From: an uncultured Oscillospiraceae bacterium
Lineage (GTDB): Bacteria; Bacillota; Clostridia; Oscillospirales; Acutalibacteraceae
Reading direction: 5' to 3'
NCBI GenBank assembly: GCA_900553255.1
Contig: USCI01000011.1
Location: forward strand, 1 to 40,712
DNA length: 40,712 nucleotides
Both the position numbers and the translations under genes were made by a program. The notes under the pieces were generated by a model, which was not told the DNA's origin, made no database searches, and saw nothing but the letters and a program-made list of their open reading frames with translations. Positions within the stretch are counted from its first letter, which is position 1. Each line of letters opens with the position of its first letter. Positions 17,113-25,161 of the stretch are shown here, one piece after another.

Positions 17113-17489
17113 TTTTTTTTAGGCTTCGCGGTTGTCGCCTCGTTGAGCGCCCACAGTTCCAGGATGTGGGGCAGAATTTCATAAATGGAAAACACCTCAA
17201 ACCCATCCAGCCATTCGTCCGGCGATTCAGGGATGGAGGCGTCATACTGCCTGGCCATAATGTAGGCGACGTTTTCAAACATTTCCAGGTCAAGGACGGA
17301 AAGCTCGGCTTCCTGGCGTTCTTCATCCGTAGCCGTATCCGGCAGATTTACCGATTTTCTGTACGCCTGCTTTAACCGGTTCAAATCCTGGATGATATCG
17401 CGCCCGATTTTATGACGGTACAGGCGGGGGGTCAGGGCTGTCGCCCTGAACCCCACCGACTTCCCGCCGATGGAAAGCACTTTGTCCAT
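17109..17489 (-). CDS. Tail assembly chaperone G-part
   Basis: 126 residues, MDKVLSIGGKSVGFRATAL followed by PRLYRHKIGRDIIQDLNRL and ending EATTAKPKKK; matches the phi13/Gp13-type chaperones (DUF6673/PF19873-like by recollection) that precede tape measures. It should keep the tape measure soluble and load major tail subunits. ATG at 17489 begins just after the major tail stop and follows GGTGG. The C-terminal Lys codons form the slippery site used for the GT product. Confidence 0.82.
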   Translation of the reverse strand: MDKVLSIGGKSVGFRATALTPRLYRHKIGRDIIQDLNRLKQAYRKSVNLPDTATDEERQEAELSVLDLEMFENVAYIMARQYDASIPESPDEWLDGFEVFSIYEILPHILELWALNEATTAKPKKK

Positions 17490-17490
17490 A

Positions 17491-18054
17491 TCAGCCACCC
17501 ACGGTATCCTTGAGCCATACTTCATCGTACCAGCCGGTCAGTACGTTTTCCGGCGTTGTGTCGCCGGTATAGGCCATCGTGCGGCCATCCGGGAGGGGAG
17601 AAGCCGTCACGCTGACCGTCTGGGTCTGCGGCTCGGTGGTTTCGGTGGTAGTGGCCAGCGAGCGGCTGGGCCGGGTACAGGTGCAGTTGTACAGCACAAA
17701 TTTGGTGCCGGTGGTGTCGCCCGCCTCCTCAAACAGCAAAGCGAAGCTCTTGGGCTGCACGGTTGCGTTTTCCGTGACCACCTTATCCTGCTCGCTTGCG
17801 GTGTACCCGAAAACATCCGTCATAAAAGATTCGGGGAACAGCGCCACTTCCAGATCGCCGGTATAGCCGTTGTTGGCAACCGTGACGAAGTACTGCATGT
17901 TATCCGCGTAGAACGGGGAAGTATCGCCGTTGGCCTCCAGAGAAAAAGAAACTGCACCAGGAATGGCCACCGGCGTTTCATAGGCGGGTGTTGCCTCGTC
18001 GGTGAGCACCGCATAATGAACGTTTTTGATACCGAATTTTACTTTATCCGCCAT
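17491..18054 (-). CDS. Major tail protein (phi13-like tube subunit)
   Basis: 187 residues. KVKFGIKNVHYAVLTDEATPAYETPVAIPGAVSFSLEANGDTSPFYADN is the conserved N-terminus of the phi13 family of major tail proteins (TIGR01603-type), and ...FALLFEEAGDTTGTKFVLYNCTCTRPS continues the fold. Polymerises into the hexameric tube. ATG at 18054 sits 6 nt after GAGGT; an in-frame GTG at 18048+12 (18060) overlaps that site and is less likely. Followed by only 1 nt before the chaperone gene. Confidence 0.88.
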   Translation of the reverse strand: MADKVKFGIKNVHYAVLTDEATPAYETPVAIPGAVSFSLEANGDTSPFYADNMQYFVTVANNGYTGDLEVALFPESFMTDVFGYTASEQDKVVTENATVQPKSFALLFEEAGDTTGTKFVLYNCTCTRPSRSLATTTETTEPQTQTVSVTASPLPDGRTMAYTGDTTPENVLTGWYDEVWLKDTVGG

Positions 18055-18056
18055 GT

Positions 18057-18368
18057 TCACACCTCAATTTCATAAAGGATCTGATAGCATCTTTCGCTAT
18101 CGATGTACTCTTCGGTTTTGTCCCAATAAAGAGAGGACAAGGCGTTTTCCACCCTGTCCTCTGCTTCTTGGTCTTTCAGCTTTGTATAAAGCTCTACCTG
18201 AATATGGTCAATCTTGTGGTACACCTGGTTATCCGCGCCGAAGTTGTTCGAGTAGGTCACAAGATAGCAAATATACGGCATGGGCGGCGCATCATTTTCC
18301 GGCCAGGCACGGTAAGTGACGGGCAGTCCAGTGGTTTCCAGCAGGATTTTCAGTTCTTCCAGCCTCAT
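18057..18368 (-). CDS. Tail terminator / tail completion-like protein
   Basis: 103 residues (RLEELKILLETTGLPVTYRAWP, then PYICYLVTYSNNFGADNQVYHKIDHIQVELYTK). This pattern and the position between the HK97 gp10-like gene and the major tail gene match the SPP1 gp17/lambda gpU-type tail terminators of Clostridia phages, which cap the finished tail and join it to the head. It overlaps the upstream gene by 4 nt. Identification is by content plus synteny. Confidence 0.72.
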   Translation of the reverse strand: MRLEELKILLETTGLPVTYRAWPENDAPPMPYICYLVTYSNNFGADNQVYHKIDHIQVELYTKLKDQEAEDRVENALSSLYWDKTEEYIDSERCYQILYEIEV

Positions 18369-18745
18369 CCTTTGACCACCACCTTAATTTTGCCAAGCAG
18401 CTTTTTCTCCGCTGCTTGCTCTGCGGGGCCGATATGCGGCTTGCCATCCACGCGCCCGCCGTTTGCCTTGGCGTGACCGTGTTCAAGCAGGTGAGCAAGT
18501 TGCGGTTTTTTGCGATTGTATATCTGTACGCGAATATCCTGATTACTTTCAAAAGCCACTTTGGTCGTCCATCCCGAAGCGTAGTCGCCGGTATTCTTTG
18601 GAGATGTCGCCTTGATGGTCTGTACGGTTTCTTTGGCAACGCTGCGTATCTGCTGCTTAAGCCCATCTGCCGCTTTCTGCTGATAGGCTTCCAGTTCTTC
18701 GGCAATGGCCGAGGCCAGATCATCAATTTTGATTCCCGCCATCAT
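18365..18745 (-). CDS. HK97 gp10-like head-tail joining protein
   Basis: 126 residues: IKIDDLASAIAEELEAYQQKAADGLKQQIRSVAKETVQTIKATSPKNTGDYASGW, then LLEHGHAKANGGRVDGKPHIGPAEQAAEKKL. This is the HK97-gp10_like family (PF04883), a neck component. The ATG at 18745 overlaps the preceding TGA as ATGA; a second ATG at 18742 follows at once. AAAGG lies 7 nt upstream. Confidence 0.88.
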   Translation of the reverse strand: MMAGIKIDDLASAIAEELEAYQQKAADGLKQQIRSVAKETVQTIKATSPKNTGDYASGWTTKVAFESNQDIRVQIYNRKKPQLAHLLEHGHAKANGGRVDGKPHIGPAEQAAEKKLLGKIKVVVKG

Positions 18746-19044
18746 ACCCCTGCCTTTCGCTCCAGGTACAGCTCGATGGTCTCGTTTTTGCCGAGATAGG
18801 TACGGTATATCCCATACCGCACGCCATTCAGCTCCGCCAGGGTTTCTCCGGCGTAGTCGTAGGCGAACATGGTCGCCCGGTGTTCGGCGTTCAATCCTGC
18901 CCGTCCGGCCTCGAACCACTCCGAGGCGGACACACTGGAAATATTGCAGAACACATTCCGGCGCGTTTCCTGCGGCACGAGCTGTCCGATGCTGTCCGGC
19001 TGATAGGATACACCGATCAGGGTTAATACTCTGGATTTATCCAT
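18742..19044 (-). CDS. Phage head closure protein (SPP1 gp16-like head-tail adaptor)
   Basis: 100 residues: VLTLIGVSYQPDSIGQLVPQETRRNVFCNISSVSASEWFEAGRAGL, then YGIYRTYLGKNETIELYLERK, as in the Phage_H_T_join family (PF05521). It plugs the portal channel after packaging. ATG at 19044 follows GGGGTGAAGACA and overlaps the connector stop by 8 nt. Confidence 0.88.
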   Translation of the reverse strand: MDKSRVLTLIGVSYQPDSIGQLVPQETRRNVFCNISSVSASEWFEAGRAGLNAEHRATMFAYDYAGETLAELNGVRYGIYRTYLGKNETIELYLERKAGV

Positions 19045-19315
19045 TGTCTTCACCCCAGTCGGTGTACCCTGTTGCCATCTGCAGCTGCGCCTTTTGTTCG
19101 TCGTAGGCTGCCTTCAGACGGTCATACTCCTCTGGTTGCCCGAAATTCGCCTTGCAATAGGTGATTACGGCCCTGATAATCAGCGGATCGGTTTCCTCCA
19201 ACGTGATGACGCCGGCAATGCCAAGGTCAGCCAGCGCCGCAGAAATAAGATCCTCTATTTCGCTGTCAAACGCCGCAGTGGTTATCCGCAGCGCCAGCTT
19301 GACCTTTTCAAACAC
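19037..19315 (-). CDS. Head-tail connector protein (HK97 gp6-like)
   Basis: 92 residues: VKLALRITTAAFDSEIEDLISAALADLGIAG, then DPLIIRAVITYCKANFGQPEEYDRLKAAYDEQKAQL, the helical signature of gp6-like connectors (PF05135). The ring binds beneath the portal. GTG at 19315 overlaps the preceding gene by 8 nt and follows GCGAGGGC; no ATG is available. Confidence 0.88.
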   Translation of the reverse strand: MFEKVKLALRITTAAFDSEIEDLISAALADLGIAGVITLEETDPLIIRAVITYCKANFGQPEEYDRLKAAYDEQKAQLQMATGYTDWGEDNG

Positions 19316-19676
19316 TACGTTTTGCCCTCGCTTTCGCCGTCTTCGCTTCCGGTTGGAACACACTGTTGTTGAAGCGGAAGGTAACCGCTTCCGCGCCATC
19401 CACAAGCACCGTAAAGGTATCCGACGCCGTTACCCGGAAGACATTATTCGCCTCCCAGGGGATATCCTGCTTGGATACCGCACCGTTTTTCTTAAACGTC
19501 ATGGTCGTGCCGGACTTTTTGAGGGTGAACGGGAAGAAGTATCCTTCCTGTTCCGCCGGAACAGACGCATTGAAACCGGTGTACCCAGTCACATAATGAA
19601 ACGTACCGCGGACATCGCCGTTTGTCAGCACTTCCATGCCGTCCTCGACCATATCCCCAACGGTCTTACCGTACAA
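19308..19676 (-). CDS. Phage head-region protein, unknown function (possible capsid decoration)
   Basis: About 122 residues, beta-rich (TGYTGFNASVPAEQEGYFFPFTLKKSGTTMTFKK, then VFRVTASDTFTVLVDGAEAVTFRFN) with a basic tail KTAKARAKRSV. Its place directly after the capsid gene is often taken by decoration or head-fibre proteins, but no family is recognised. The start is uncertain: the first in-frame standard start is TTG at 19676, which has no good ribosome binding site, while coding-like sequence continues upstream almost to the capsid stop; a non-standard start is possible. Confidence 0.65.
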   Translation of the reverse strand: MYGKTVGDMVEDGMEVLTNGDVRGTFHYVTGYTGFNASVPAEQEGYFFPFTLKKSGTTMTFKKNGAVSKQDIPWEANNVFRVTASDTFTVLVDGAEAVTFRFNNSVFQPEAKTAKARAKRSV

Positions 19677-19714
19677 GCTCTGACTTGCCGCTGGTATTTC
19701 TACATCAGAGCTGG

Positions 19715-20839
19715 TTATTCCCCCGACGTCACCGTCAGCTGTGCGAAGGAATCCGGATCGATCAGCGCACCGGAACCGCGGGCATAGCCGGAATAGGTGG
19801 TAACATGCTTCTTGATGTCCTTGTCGCTCTCCACCATGATGTCCTGCACCATGTTGTAGACCACCCGCCGGGCATCGCCGATGAGGATAACGTTGTCGGC
19901 CACGGAATCCTCCACCTTGATCTGAGCGCCGAGAATGACCCCCTCCTGGCCAGCCTGCGCCGAGGGCTGGAAGATCGGACGCCCGGTGGTATCGACCATA
20001 CCGACCAGATAGTTGTAAATGGTCGCACGGGTGGCATATACGGACACCGCGCCGACGCGCTTGAGCTTGCCGAACAGGGCGGCCAGCTCCTTAAAGGTCA
20101 GGGTATCGTTTGCCGCGCTGTTGACCTTGTTTCCGCCGGTCATGTCGGTGCCGATCTGGGCGATCACATCGTCGGCCAGGGCATCGCCCAGGCTGGCGCT
20201 GATCTCGTCAACCAGGTACTGCTCCAGTGCATCGATACTCATGCGCTCCATAGCATAGGAGATATCGACATGCTTGGAAAAGTCTTTGCCCGACAGGGTC
20301 ACCTTGACAAAGGTGTTCTGCTCGTCATCGTTGGCAGTGTTCTCCGCTACCGTTTTCGCCGCGCCCTGGGCAATAGCAGTATGCTTGACCACTTCCAGGA
20401 TCGTGCCGGTCCGATAGATCGTGATGTCGCCCATGATGGCGTGCCGCTGGCTCACCAGATCCCAAATGGTATTGAGCATGGTTGTCGGCAGCACCGCGGA
20501 GGTGTTGGTGGTCATATGGACGAATGCCGCCCGCTCTTCCCGGTTCATTTCCTGACCAAGCAGGTTTTTCAGAAATGCGCTGCGGTATTCTTTGGAATCT
20601 GCGCCGTATACGCGCTCTTCCATCTTGTCCGAAGCGAAACGCTTCACAACACTGCCGGCCTCCCCGACAGCGACTTCCGCCTTGAGCTTATTGCGTTTCT
20701 CGGCGGCTTCCATAATCTGCGCTTTCTCCGCCTTCAGGCTGCGCACTTCGGTTTCCAGCGCGTCAATATCCACGCCGTCATTTTCCAGCTCGTCGGCAAT
20801 CGCTGCCATGCGGGTCTCGATTTCTTCGATTCTGCTCAT
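19715..20839 (-). CDS. HK97-fold major capsid protein
   Basis: 374 residues in two parts. Residues 1-100 form a coiled-coil delta scaffolding domain (RIEEIETRMAAIADELEN, then LEAEVRSLKAEKAQI-type heptads), normally removed by the protease. The rest is the HK97 capsid fold (PF05065): LPTTMLNTIWDLVSQRHAIMGDITIYRT, HVDISYAMERMSIDALEQYLVDEIS and FQPSAQAGQEGVILGAQIKVEDSVADNVILIGD. ATG at 20839 overlaps the protease stop as ATGA. Confidence 0.95.
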   Translation of the reverse strand: MSRIEEIETRMAAIADELENDGVDIDALETEVRSLKAEKAQIMEAAEKRNKLKAEVAVGEAGSVVKRFASDKMEERVYGADSKEYRSAFLKNLLGQEMNREERAAFVHMTTNTSAVLPTTMLNTIWDLVSQRHAIMGDITIYRTGTILEVVKHTAIAQGAAKTVAENTANDDEQNTFVKVTLSGKDFSKHVDISYAMERMSIDALEQYLVDEISASLGDALADDVIAQIGTDMTGGNKVNSAANDTLTFKELAALFGKLKRVGAVSVYATRATIYNYLVGMVDTTGRPIFQPSAQAGQEGVILGAQIKVEDSVADNVILIGDARRVVYNMVQDIMVESDKDIKKHVTTYSGYARGSGALIDPDSFAQLTVTSGE

Positions 20840-21471
20840 TTCATAACCTCCAGTAAAATTTTAAGTTTTTTGATTTTATTTGCCCGTTCCAGTCTCTCCG
20901 CCTTGATTTGCTCAATCACTCCGTCGGCAAATCTCCGGGCACTGATCGATGTCGTGTCGTTTGCCGGAATGGAAACGGCGCTGACATCGTACAGCTTTTT
21001 AATTTTGGTGATTGTGCGGATTATGGTCTCGACATCGTTTTCATGGTCGACAACCGTTTCCCGTTTGTCCTCTCCCACTACAAACCCAAAAGACATTTTG
21101 TCTGTATATCCGCCTTTGATTTCCTGATATAGCTGACGTCCGATGTCGGTGCCGCCAAGCTCGGCCGTGACTTTAAGCCCGATGCTGTCCGTTGCTAAAT
21201 ACAGTGTGCCGTTTCGGTTCCGGGCAAAAACACGGCCCGTGTGGTCATACTGCATGATAACATCGGACATATCGCATTCATCAAAAGCGGTAGGGGCAAT
21301 TTGTTCTATGACTTTGTAATATCGTTCGCTGTACAGCGTGTACGGCTGGTTGAAGGTGGTGGCGTAGCCTTCGACAACCATGCTTCCGTCATCCTCATTT
21401 GACGCCACCGACATGGTCATGGACCGGTACTCCCGGCCGCTCATCAATCTCTCGGTCATTCCCTCCGGCAT
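20836..21471 (-). CDS. HK97-family prohead protease (S78)
   Basis: Cleaves the capsid delta domain during maturation. From the ATG at 21471 the protein is 211 residues; VVEGYATTFNQPYTLY, the catalytic His in MQYDHTGRVFARN (about 77) and Ser in DKMSFGF (about 127) mark family PF04586. Start is uncertain: 21471 has AAGGAG 12 nt upstream, 21510 and 21444 are alternatives; every choice leaves the gene overlapping the portal end (by 50-116 nt). Confidence 0.9.
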   Translation of the reverse strand: MPEGMTERLMSGREYRSMTMSVASNEDDGSMVVEGYATTFNQPYTLYSERYYKVIEQIAPTAFDECDMSDVIMQYDHTGRVFARNRNGTLYLATDSIGLKVTAELGGTDIGRQLYQEIKGGYTDKMSFGFVVGEDKRETVVDHENDVETIIRTITKIKKLYDVSAVSIPANDTTSISARRFADGVIEQIKAERLERANKIKKLKILLEVMK

Positions 21472-22639
21472 TTGTCTGCTTCTCTCCTTCCTCGTTGCTT
21501 CCGTTTTCATCGTTCAGGAAATAATACTCCCCTCGAATCGGAAGCCTTTTTCCCTGATTCCCGGGAAGGGGCGGCAAATTAAACACTTCGCGGATTTCAT
21601 CAATCATGATGAATCCCCTGTCGCCCATATTGGTGGCGTAGTTGATTTTATCCGTGTTGCTCATGTACTGCAGCCGGTTTGCCGTTGCTATCAAAAAAGA
21701 GCCGGAGGCGCGCTCCCGCTCTGTAAATAACATCTTGGTGACAACATCGGAAAACTGGACGGCAAACGGTTCGATCGCCCCCTCATAAAAGGCGCTCCAT
21801 GCGTCGCCGTAGGCTTTGTTCTGCAGCACGTCCTCGTTGACCCCGAAGTAGTCAAACACGTTTTGCCGAATACTGTTCATCTGGTCGGCATCCACTACAA
21901 AAGGGCTGGATTTGATTTGCTGGATGTCCGAATAGGTGTTGGGGAACAGTAGCACCCCGCCCTCACCCTGCAGGTTTTCTTTGGTGAATCGCTCGCGTTC
22001 CTTGGCCAAATCCTCCGCCTTAGTGAAGTTATTCACACGCGCCATAAACCGGAAGGTGGCCGCGCTTTTAACCCCTTCGGAGATCCCCTGATTCTGGATA
22101 TTGATAAGCTCCATAGTCGGTGTCAGTGCAGCGTTGTCGTCTCCGAAAAAGTCATCCGAATACTGGAACTTTGTCATTACCCCGCAATATTTCATTTCGA
22201 CGGACGCAAATTCTCCGGTGCTGAATTGATACCGGATCCACGGCTCTCCATTGTACTGGACAATTTCGCACATGGACGGCAGCACCGGGTAAATCCCTGT
22301 CGGCTCCCCGAAATAGTCCTGCACCGGCACGATAAATGCCGTGTTCTGTACGTCCAGGATGGTGGACAGTCTGTACAGGAACTGCCCCCATGTCTGCCAC
22401 TCATTTGGCCCGGTGCGCAGTCTGGTCTGCAGCCTCGGCTTGGCTGCACCCTGCACCTGTACGGACAGCTTGCTGATGTGGGTCGCTCTGGCGTTGATGG
22501 CCGAACGCACCAGTTCGCTTTCATAAAGCCGACCGCCCCAACTGGTAAAGATAGGCGTATATGCTGTCAGCGTCTTGAAAAATCCATCCAACTGTCCCTG
22601 TGGCCGGGGCCGTTTGAATATCTTCTCAAAGAGTCCCAA
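21395..22639 (-). CDS. Phage portal protein (HK97 family)
   Basis: Dodecameric channel at the capsid vertex for DNA packaging and ejection. 414 residues with YTPIFTSWGGRLYESELVRSAINARATHISKL at the N-terminus, NTAFIVPVQDYFGEPTGIYPVLPS, and FDYFGVNEDVLQNKAYGDAWSAFYEGAIEPFAVQ, as in PF04860. TTG at 22639 follows GAGGGGTGATTCC. The last 70-100 nt also encode the protease N-terminus in another frame. Confidence 0.93.
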   Translation of the reverse strand: MGLFEKIFKRPRPQGQLDGFFKTLTAYTPIFTSWGGRLYESELVRSAINARATHISKLSVQVQGAAKPRLQTRLRTGPNEWQTWGQFLYRLSTILDVQNTAFIVPVQDYFGEPTGIYPVLPSMCEIVQYNGEPWIRYQFSTGEFASVEMKYCGVMTKFQYSDDFFGDDNAALTPTMELINIQNQGISEGVKSAATFRFMARVNNFTKAEDLAKERERFTKENLQGEGGVLLFPNTYSDIQQIKSSPFVVDADQMNSIRQNVFDYFGVNEDVLQNKAYGDAWSAFYEGAIEPFAVQFSDVVTKMLFTERERASGSFLIATANRLQYMSNTDKINYATNMGDRGFIMIDEIREVFNLPPLPGNQGKRLPIRGEYYFLNDENGSNEEGEKQTNAGGNDREIDERPGVPVHDHVGGVK

Positions 22640-22643
22640 GGAA

Positions 22644-24299
22644 TCACCCCTCGTTTTTTAACTGCTCCCCGATTTCGGCATAGTATTTCTGCCGTACCGT
22701 CATAGCGTCCAACAGAGCCGCCGCACCGTCGATATGGTCGTTTACACTCAATTTGACCGGTTTGCACCGGCCGCTCTCCGACTCTGACTTCATCGCCGTG
22801 TTCAGCAGATGTACCTTAAGCAGATCGTTGTCCCCGATGCAGAAGGCACCGTCTTTTATCAGTCCTTCGGTTTCCCGGATGACTGGTGTCAGATTGTAGC
22901 CCTGAAATACGTCGTCCATGTGAAACCCGTACTGCGCCATCTCCTGAATCAAATATTGCGCCGTATACCGGTCGTAGCCAACCTTGAGCGGGTATATCCG
23001 GTATTCCTCCACCAGCTGCCGGAACCAGTCGAAGCAGTCGTGATAGTCCACGAAGTTGTCCCCCGAAAGCTTGAGGATACCCCGTTGCACATAAGCGGCA
23101 TAGGGAAGCCCGTCCCGTGCGGTTGCTTCCTCCAGCTTTTCCGCCGGTAAAAAGAATTTCGCCAGTACATACAGTCGCCCGCTTTTTTCAATGACCGCCG
23201 TGCAGGCTGTCAGGTCTGTGGTGCGGGACAGGTCGATCCCGCCCACGCAGTAGGCGTCCCGGAAATCATCAGGCTCCAGATGCGACCCCGCCGCCTTTTC
23301 CACGTCCTGCGCCGATAGCCATGCCTGTGAGCTGTTCTGCTTCAAATTGCAATACTTTGTGAGAAATTCGGCCTTTTTGGAGAGGCTCCCTTCCGCTACC
23401 GCAATTTCCTCCAGCAGGTAGTCCACCGACACGGATACCCCAAGGTTTGGGTTTGACTTGCACAACTCGTTGATGTCGTTCCATTTGTCCGGATCATCGA
23501 TGATGTAAAGAAATGGGGCCAGCCGCCGCTCCTTGGAATCCCCCAGCAGGAACCGGGTGCATCGCTTCATAAGCTCGTCGTAAATTCCCTCGTTGACATA
23601 ACCCGCGGTGGAGATAGATAAAAGCAGCGGCTGCCGCCTTGCACCAAAGGAGGACTTGATAACCTCGTAGAACTTCAATCCCTGGTCGCCCGGCCAGCTG
23701 GCAATTTCGTCCGCCACGCACAGGCTGATATTCAGGCCGTCAGACTTCTTGGCGGAAAACGCCAAAGGGCGCGCGCTGGAATTTGATTGTGCGACGTACA
23801 CATCCGATCGCCGCTTTTTGGCAAGCGACGACAACTCCGGATCCTTGTCCAGCATCTGAAAATAGGCGTCGTAGCATAGGGCCGCCTGTTCCAGCTTGGG
23901 GGCCGCAAAATAGATGCGTGCCCCATATTCCCCGTCCAGAAAGGTACAGTAAGCGGCAAGAGCAGCGGCGAACAACGTCTTGCCGTTCTTGCGGGCAATG
24001 ACGCAGACTACCTCCCGAAACTGTCTGGCGCCGGTGTCGTCCAGAATGCCGAATACTACCGAAACAAACGCCTTTTGCCACAATTCAAGACGCACGAGCT
24101 GCGGCGCCAGCGCTCCCTCGTGATGTCGGCAGAAGGTTTCGATAAATCGGATGGCTTTTCCCGCCTTTTTGACGTCGAAGACAAACCTGCCTGCCTCTAA
24201 TCCACGGATGATATATTCGTACCACAGCCGGATCCATTGTCCCACTACGATGCTCCCGTCCTGGATGCCTTGGTAATACTCGTAGATGTGGTTATTCAT
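22644..24299 (-). CDS. terL: Terminase large subunit
   Basis: ATP-driven packaging motor and headful/cos nuclease. 551 residues: ATPase with Walker A VIARKNGKT at about 100-108 and Walker B ISLCVADEIA at 191-200; RNase-H-like nuclease with GGIDLSRTTDLTA (first Asp at about 356) and NDHIDGAAALLDAM near the C-terminus. Matches the Terminase_1 (PF03354) family used by cos phages such as HK97 and phiC31. It overlaps terS by 8 nt. Confidence 0.95.
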   Translation of the reverse strand: MNNHIYEYYQGIQDGSIVVGQWIRLWYEYIIRGLEAGRFVFDVKKAGKAIRFIETFCRHHEGALAPQLVRLELWQKAFVSVVFGILDDTGARQFREVVCVIARKNGKTLFAAALAAYCTFLDGEYGARIYFAAPKLEQAALCYDAYFQMLDKDPELSSLAKKRRSDVYVAQSNSSARPLAFSAKKSDGLNISLCVADEIASWPGDQGLKFYEVIKSSFGARRQPLLLSISTAGYVNEGIYDELMKRCTRFLLGDSKERRLAPFLYIIDDPDKWNDINELCKSNPNLGVSVSVDYLLEEIAVAEGSLSKKAEFLTKYCNLKQNSSQAWLSAQDVEKAAGSHLEPDDFRDAYCVGGIDLSRTTDLTACTAVIEKSGRLYVLAKFFLPAEKLEEATARDGLPYAAYVQRGILKLSGDNFVDYHDCFDWFRQLVEEYRIYPLKVGYDRYTAQYLIQEMAQYGFHMDDVFQGYNLTPVIRETEGLIKDGAFCIGDNDLLKVHLLNTAMKSESESGRCKPVKLSVNDHIDGAAALLDAMTVRQKYYAEIGEQLKNEG

Positions 24300-24633
24300 C
24301 CCGCAAAGCCTCTAACCGGCTTTCCCGCTGATCCGGCGGCAGCAGTTTTTCCAACCTGTCCGAGATTGCGTTATAATTTTTTATCAGGCTGTTGTATGCC
24401 TGCAAATCTGCAGCCGCTTTTTTTCCGTATTGATTTTCGCCATTTTTGTATTCTTCGCTGCATCCGTTGCGATTGATGCTATCCTGTAAATCCTCCAGCG
24501 TAATTTTCATAAACGACGCATTTTCAAGCAAAGGTATTACAATCGCCAGCTTATTTTCCGGCAATCCTCGATATATCTCTTCCAGCCGTATAAGCTCCTG
24601 CTTTATCCGTGTTTCTTTTGTTATCTTCGGCAT
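24292..24633 (-). CDS. terS: Terminase small subunit (P27 family-like)
   Basis: 113 residues: KITKETRIKQELIRLEEIYRGLPENKLAIVIPLLENASFMKITLEDLQDSI, then KKAAADLQAYNSLIKNYNAISDRLEKLLP. This helical pattern and position before terL match phage terminase small subunit family P27. It recognises the packaging site and stimulates TerL. ATG at 24633 is 6 nt after GGGGGT; a GTG at 24639 overlaps it. Confidence 0.85.
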   Translation of the reverse strand: MPKITKETRIKQELIRLEEIYRGLPENKLAIVIPLLENASFMKITLEDLQDSINRNGCSEEYKNGENQYGKKAAADLQAYNSLIKNYNAISDRLEKLLPPDQRESRLEALRDE

Positions 24634-24722
24634 ACTCACACCCCCTTCGCGTGCTCTGTCCAGTATTTTTTACCTCCACCCACCGGTCTCCGTAAGGGTC
24701 ATTTCCTCATCGAATAGGGGGG
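24634..24722. other. Possible cos/packaging site region
   Basis: An 89-nt gap between the HNH and small terminase genes, the place where many HNH-encoding cos phages keep their cohesive-end site. It contains a GC-rich core with CACCCACCGGTC and no gene of its own. The assignment rests on synteny only. Confidence 0.3.
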
Positions 24723-25013
24723 CTATCTGACAATCACCCTCCCGAACTCATCCACTTTATATCGTTTCACGTTTCCGTGCTCTTTAGCATGGCAGTTTCG
24801 GCACACAAGTTTGAGGTTACCCCATGCCAGCGTCACCGACGGATCATTGATATTCTCCGGTGTCAGTGCCTGCTTGTGATGGACGATTTCTCCGGCCTTA
24901 TACAATCCCTTTGTCATGCAGTCCTCGCACAGCCATCCTACACTGGAAGCATAGGCATCTCTGGTATTCTGCCATACTTTTGATTTATAGAACGCCTTTG
25001 CAAATTCCTTCAT
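24723..25013 (-). CDS. HNH endonuclease, packaging-associated
   Basis: 96 residues. Zinc cysteines C29/C32 (WLCEDC) and C71/C74 (CRNCHAKEH) bracket the HNH core with IVHHKQALTPENIND (His45-His46 and Asn). HNH proteins next to terminase genes in HK97-like phages assist TerL in cos cleavage and are essential for packaging in several. ATG at 25013 overlaps the TGA of the small ORF upstream (ATGA); AAGGAGG is 13 nt upstream. Confidence 0.88.
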   Translation of the reverse strand: MKEFAKAFYKSKVWQNTRDAYASSVGWLCEDCMTKGLYKAGEIVHHKQALTPENINDPSVTLAWGNLKLVCRNCHAKEHGNVKRYKVDEFGRVIVR

Positions 25014-25120
25014 AACATGCTGGCGTCCTCCTTGTATCTGTATTCCTCCAAGACCCACCCGCCGGGCTCGCTATGCCGGCACAAAGAAAGCGCCACGGTA
25101 TCCCGCAGCGCCTTTTGCAT
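25010..25120 (-). CDS. Small ORF coupled to the HNH gene
   Basis: 36 codons from ATG at 25120, reading MQKALRDTVALSLCRHSEPG and ending EDASML. Its TGA overlaps the HNH start as ATGA, its 3' part contains the HNH ribosome binding site, and an extended -10 promoter lies just upstream, so translation would feed the HNH gene. GGAAAG before the ATG is a weak site. No homology is recognised; it may be a leader peptide. Confidence 0.4.
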   Translation of the reverse strand: MQKALRDTVALSLCRHSEPGGWVLEEYRYKEDASML

Positions 25121-25134
25121 CTTTCCACATGTAC

Positions 25135-25143
25135 ACTATAGCA
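25135..25143 (-). promoter_or_regulatory. Extended -10 promoter candidate for the late operon
   Basis: On the minus strand TGC followed by TATAGT at 25140-25135 forms an extended -10 box 15 nt upstream of the small ORF. No good -35 is seen, which suits a promoter activated by the RinA/ArpU-like protein encoded immediately upstream. Confidence 0.35.
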
Positions 25144-25161
25144 CAGGATATGTGAGACATT

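Noticed and set aside
17093..17326. A minus-strand frame overlapping the chaperone gene in the +1 frame.
   Set aside because: Its content (Ser/Arg/Pro-rich) is a shadow of gpG, and only the -1 frame yields a T-like domain continuing to the tape measure.
24640..24720. A possible peptide DPYGDRWVEVKNTGQ in the gap before terS.
   Set aside because: No start codon follows the preceding stop in that frame and no ribosome binding site is present; kept only as a possible cos region.
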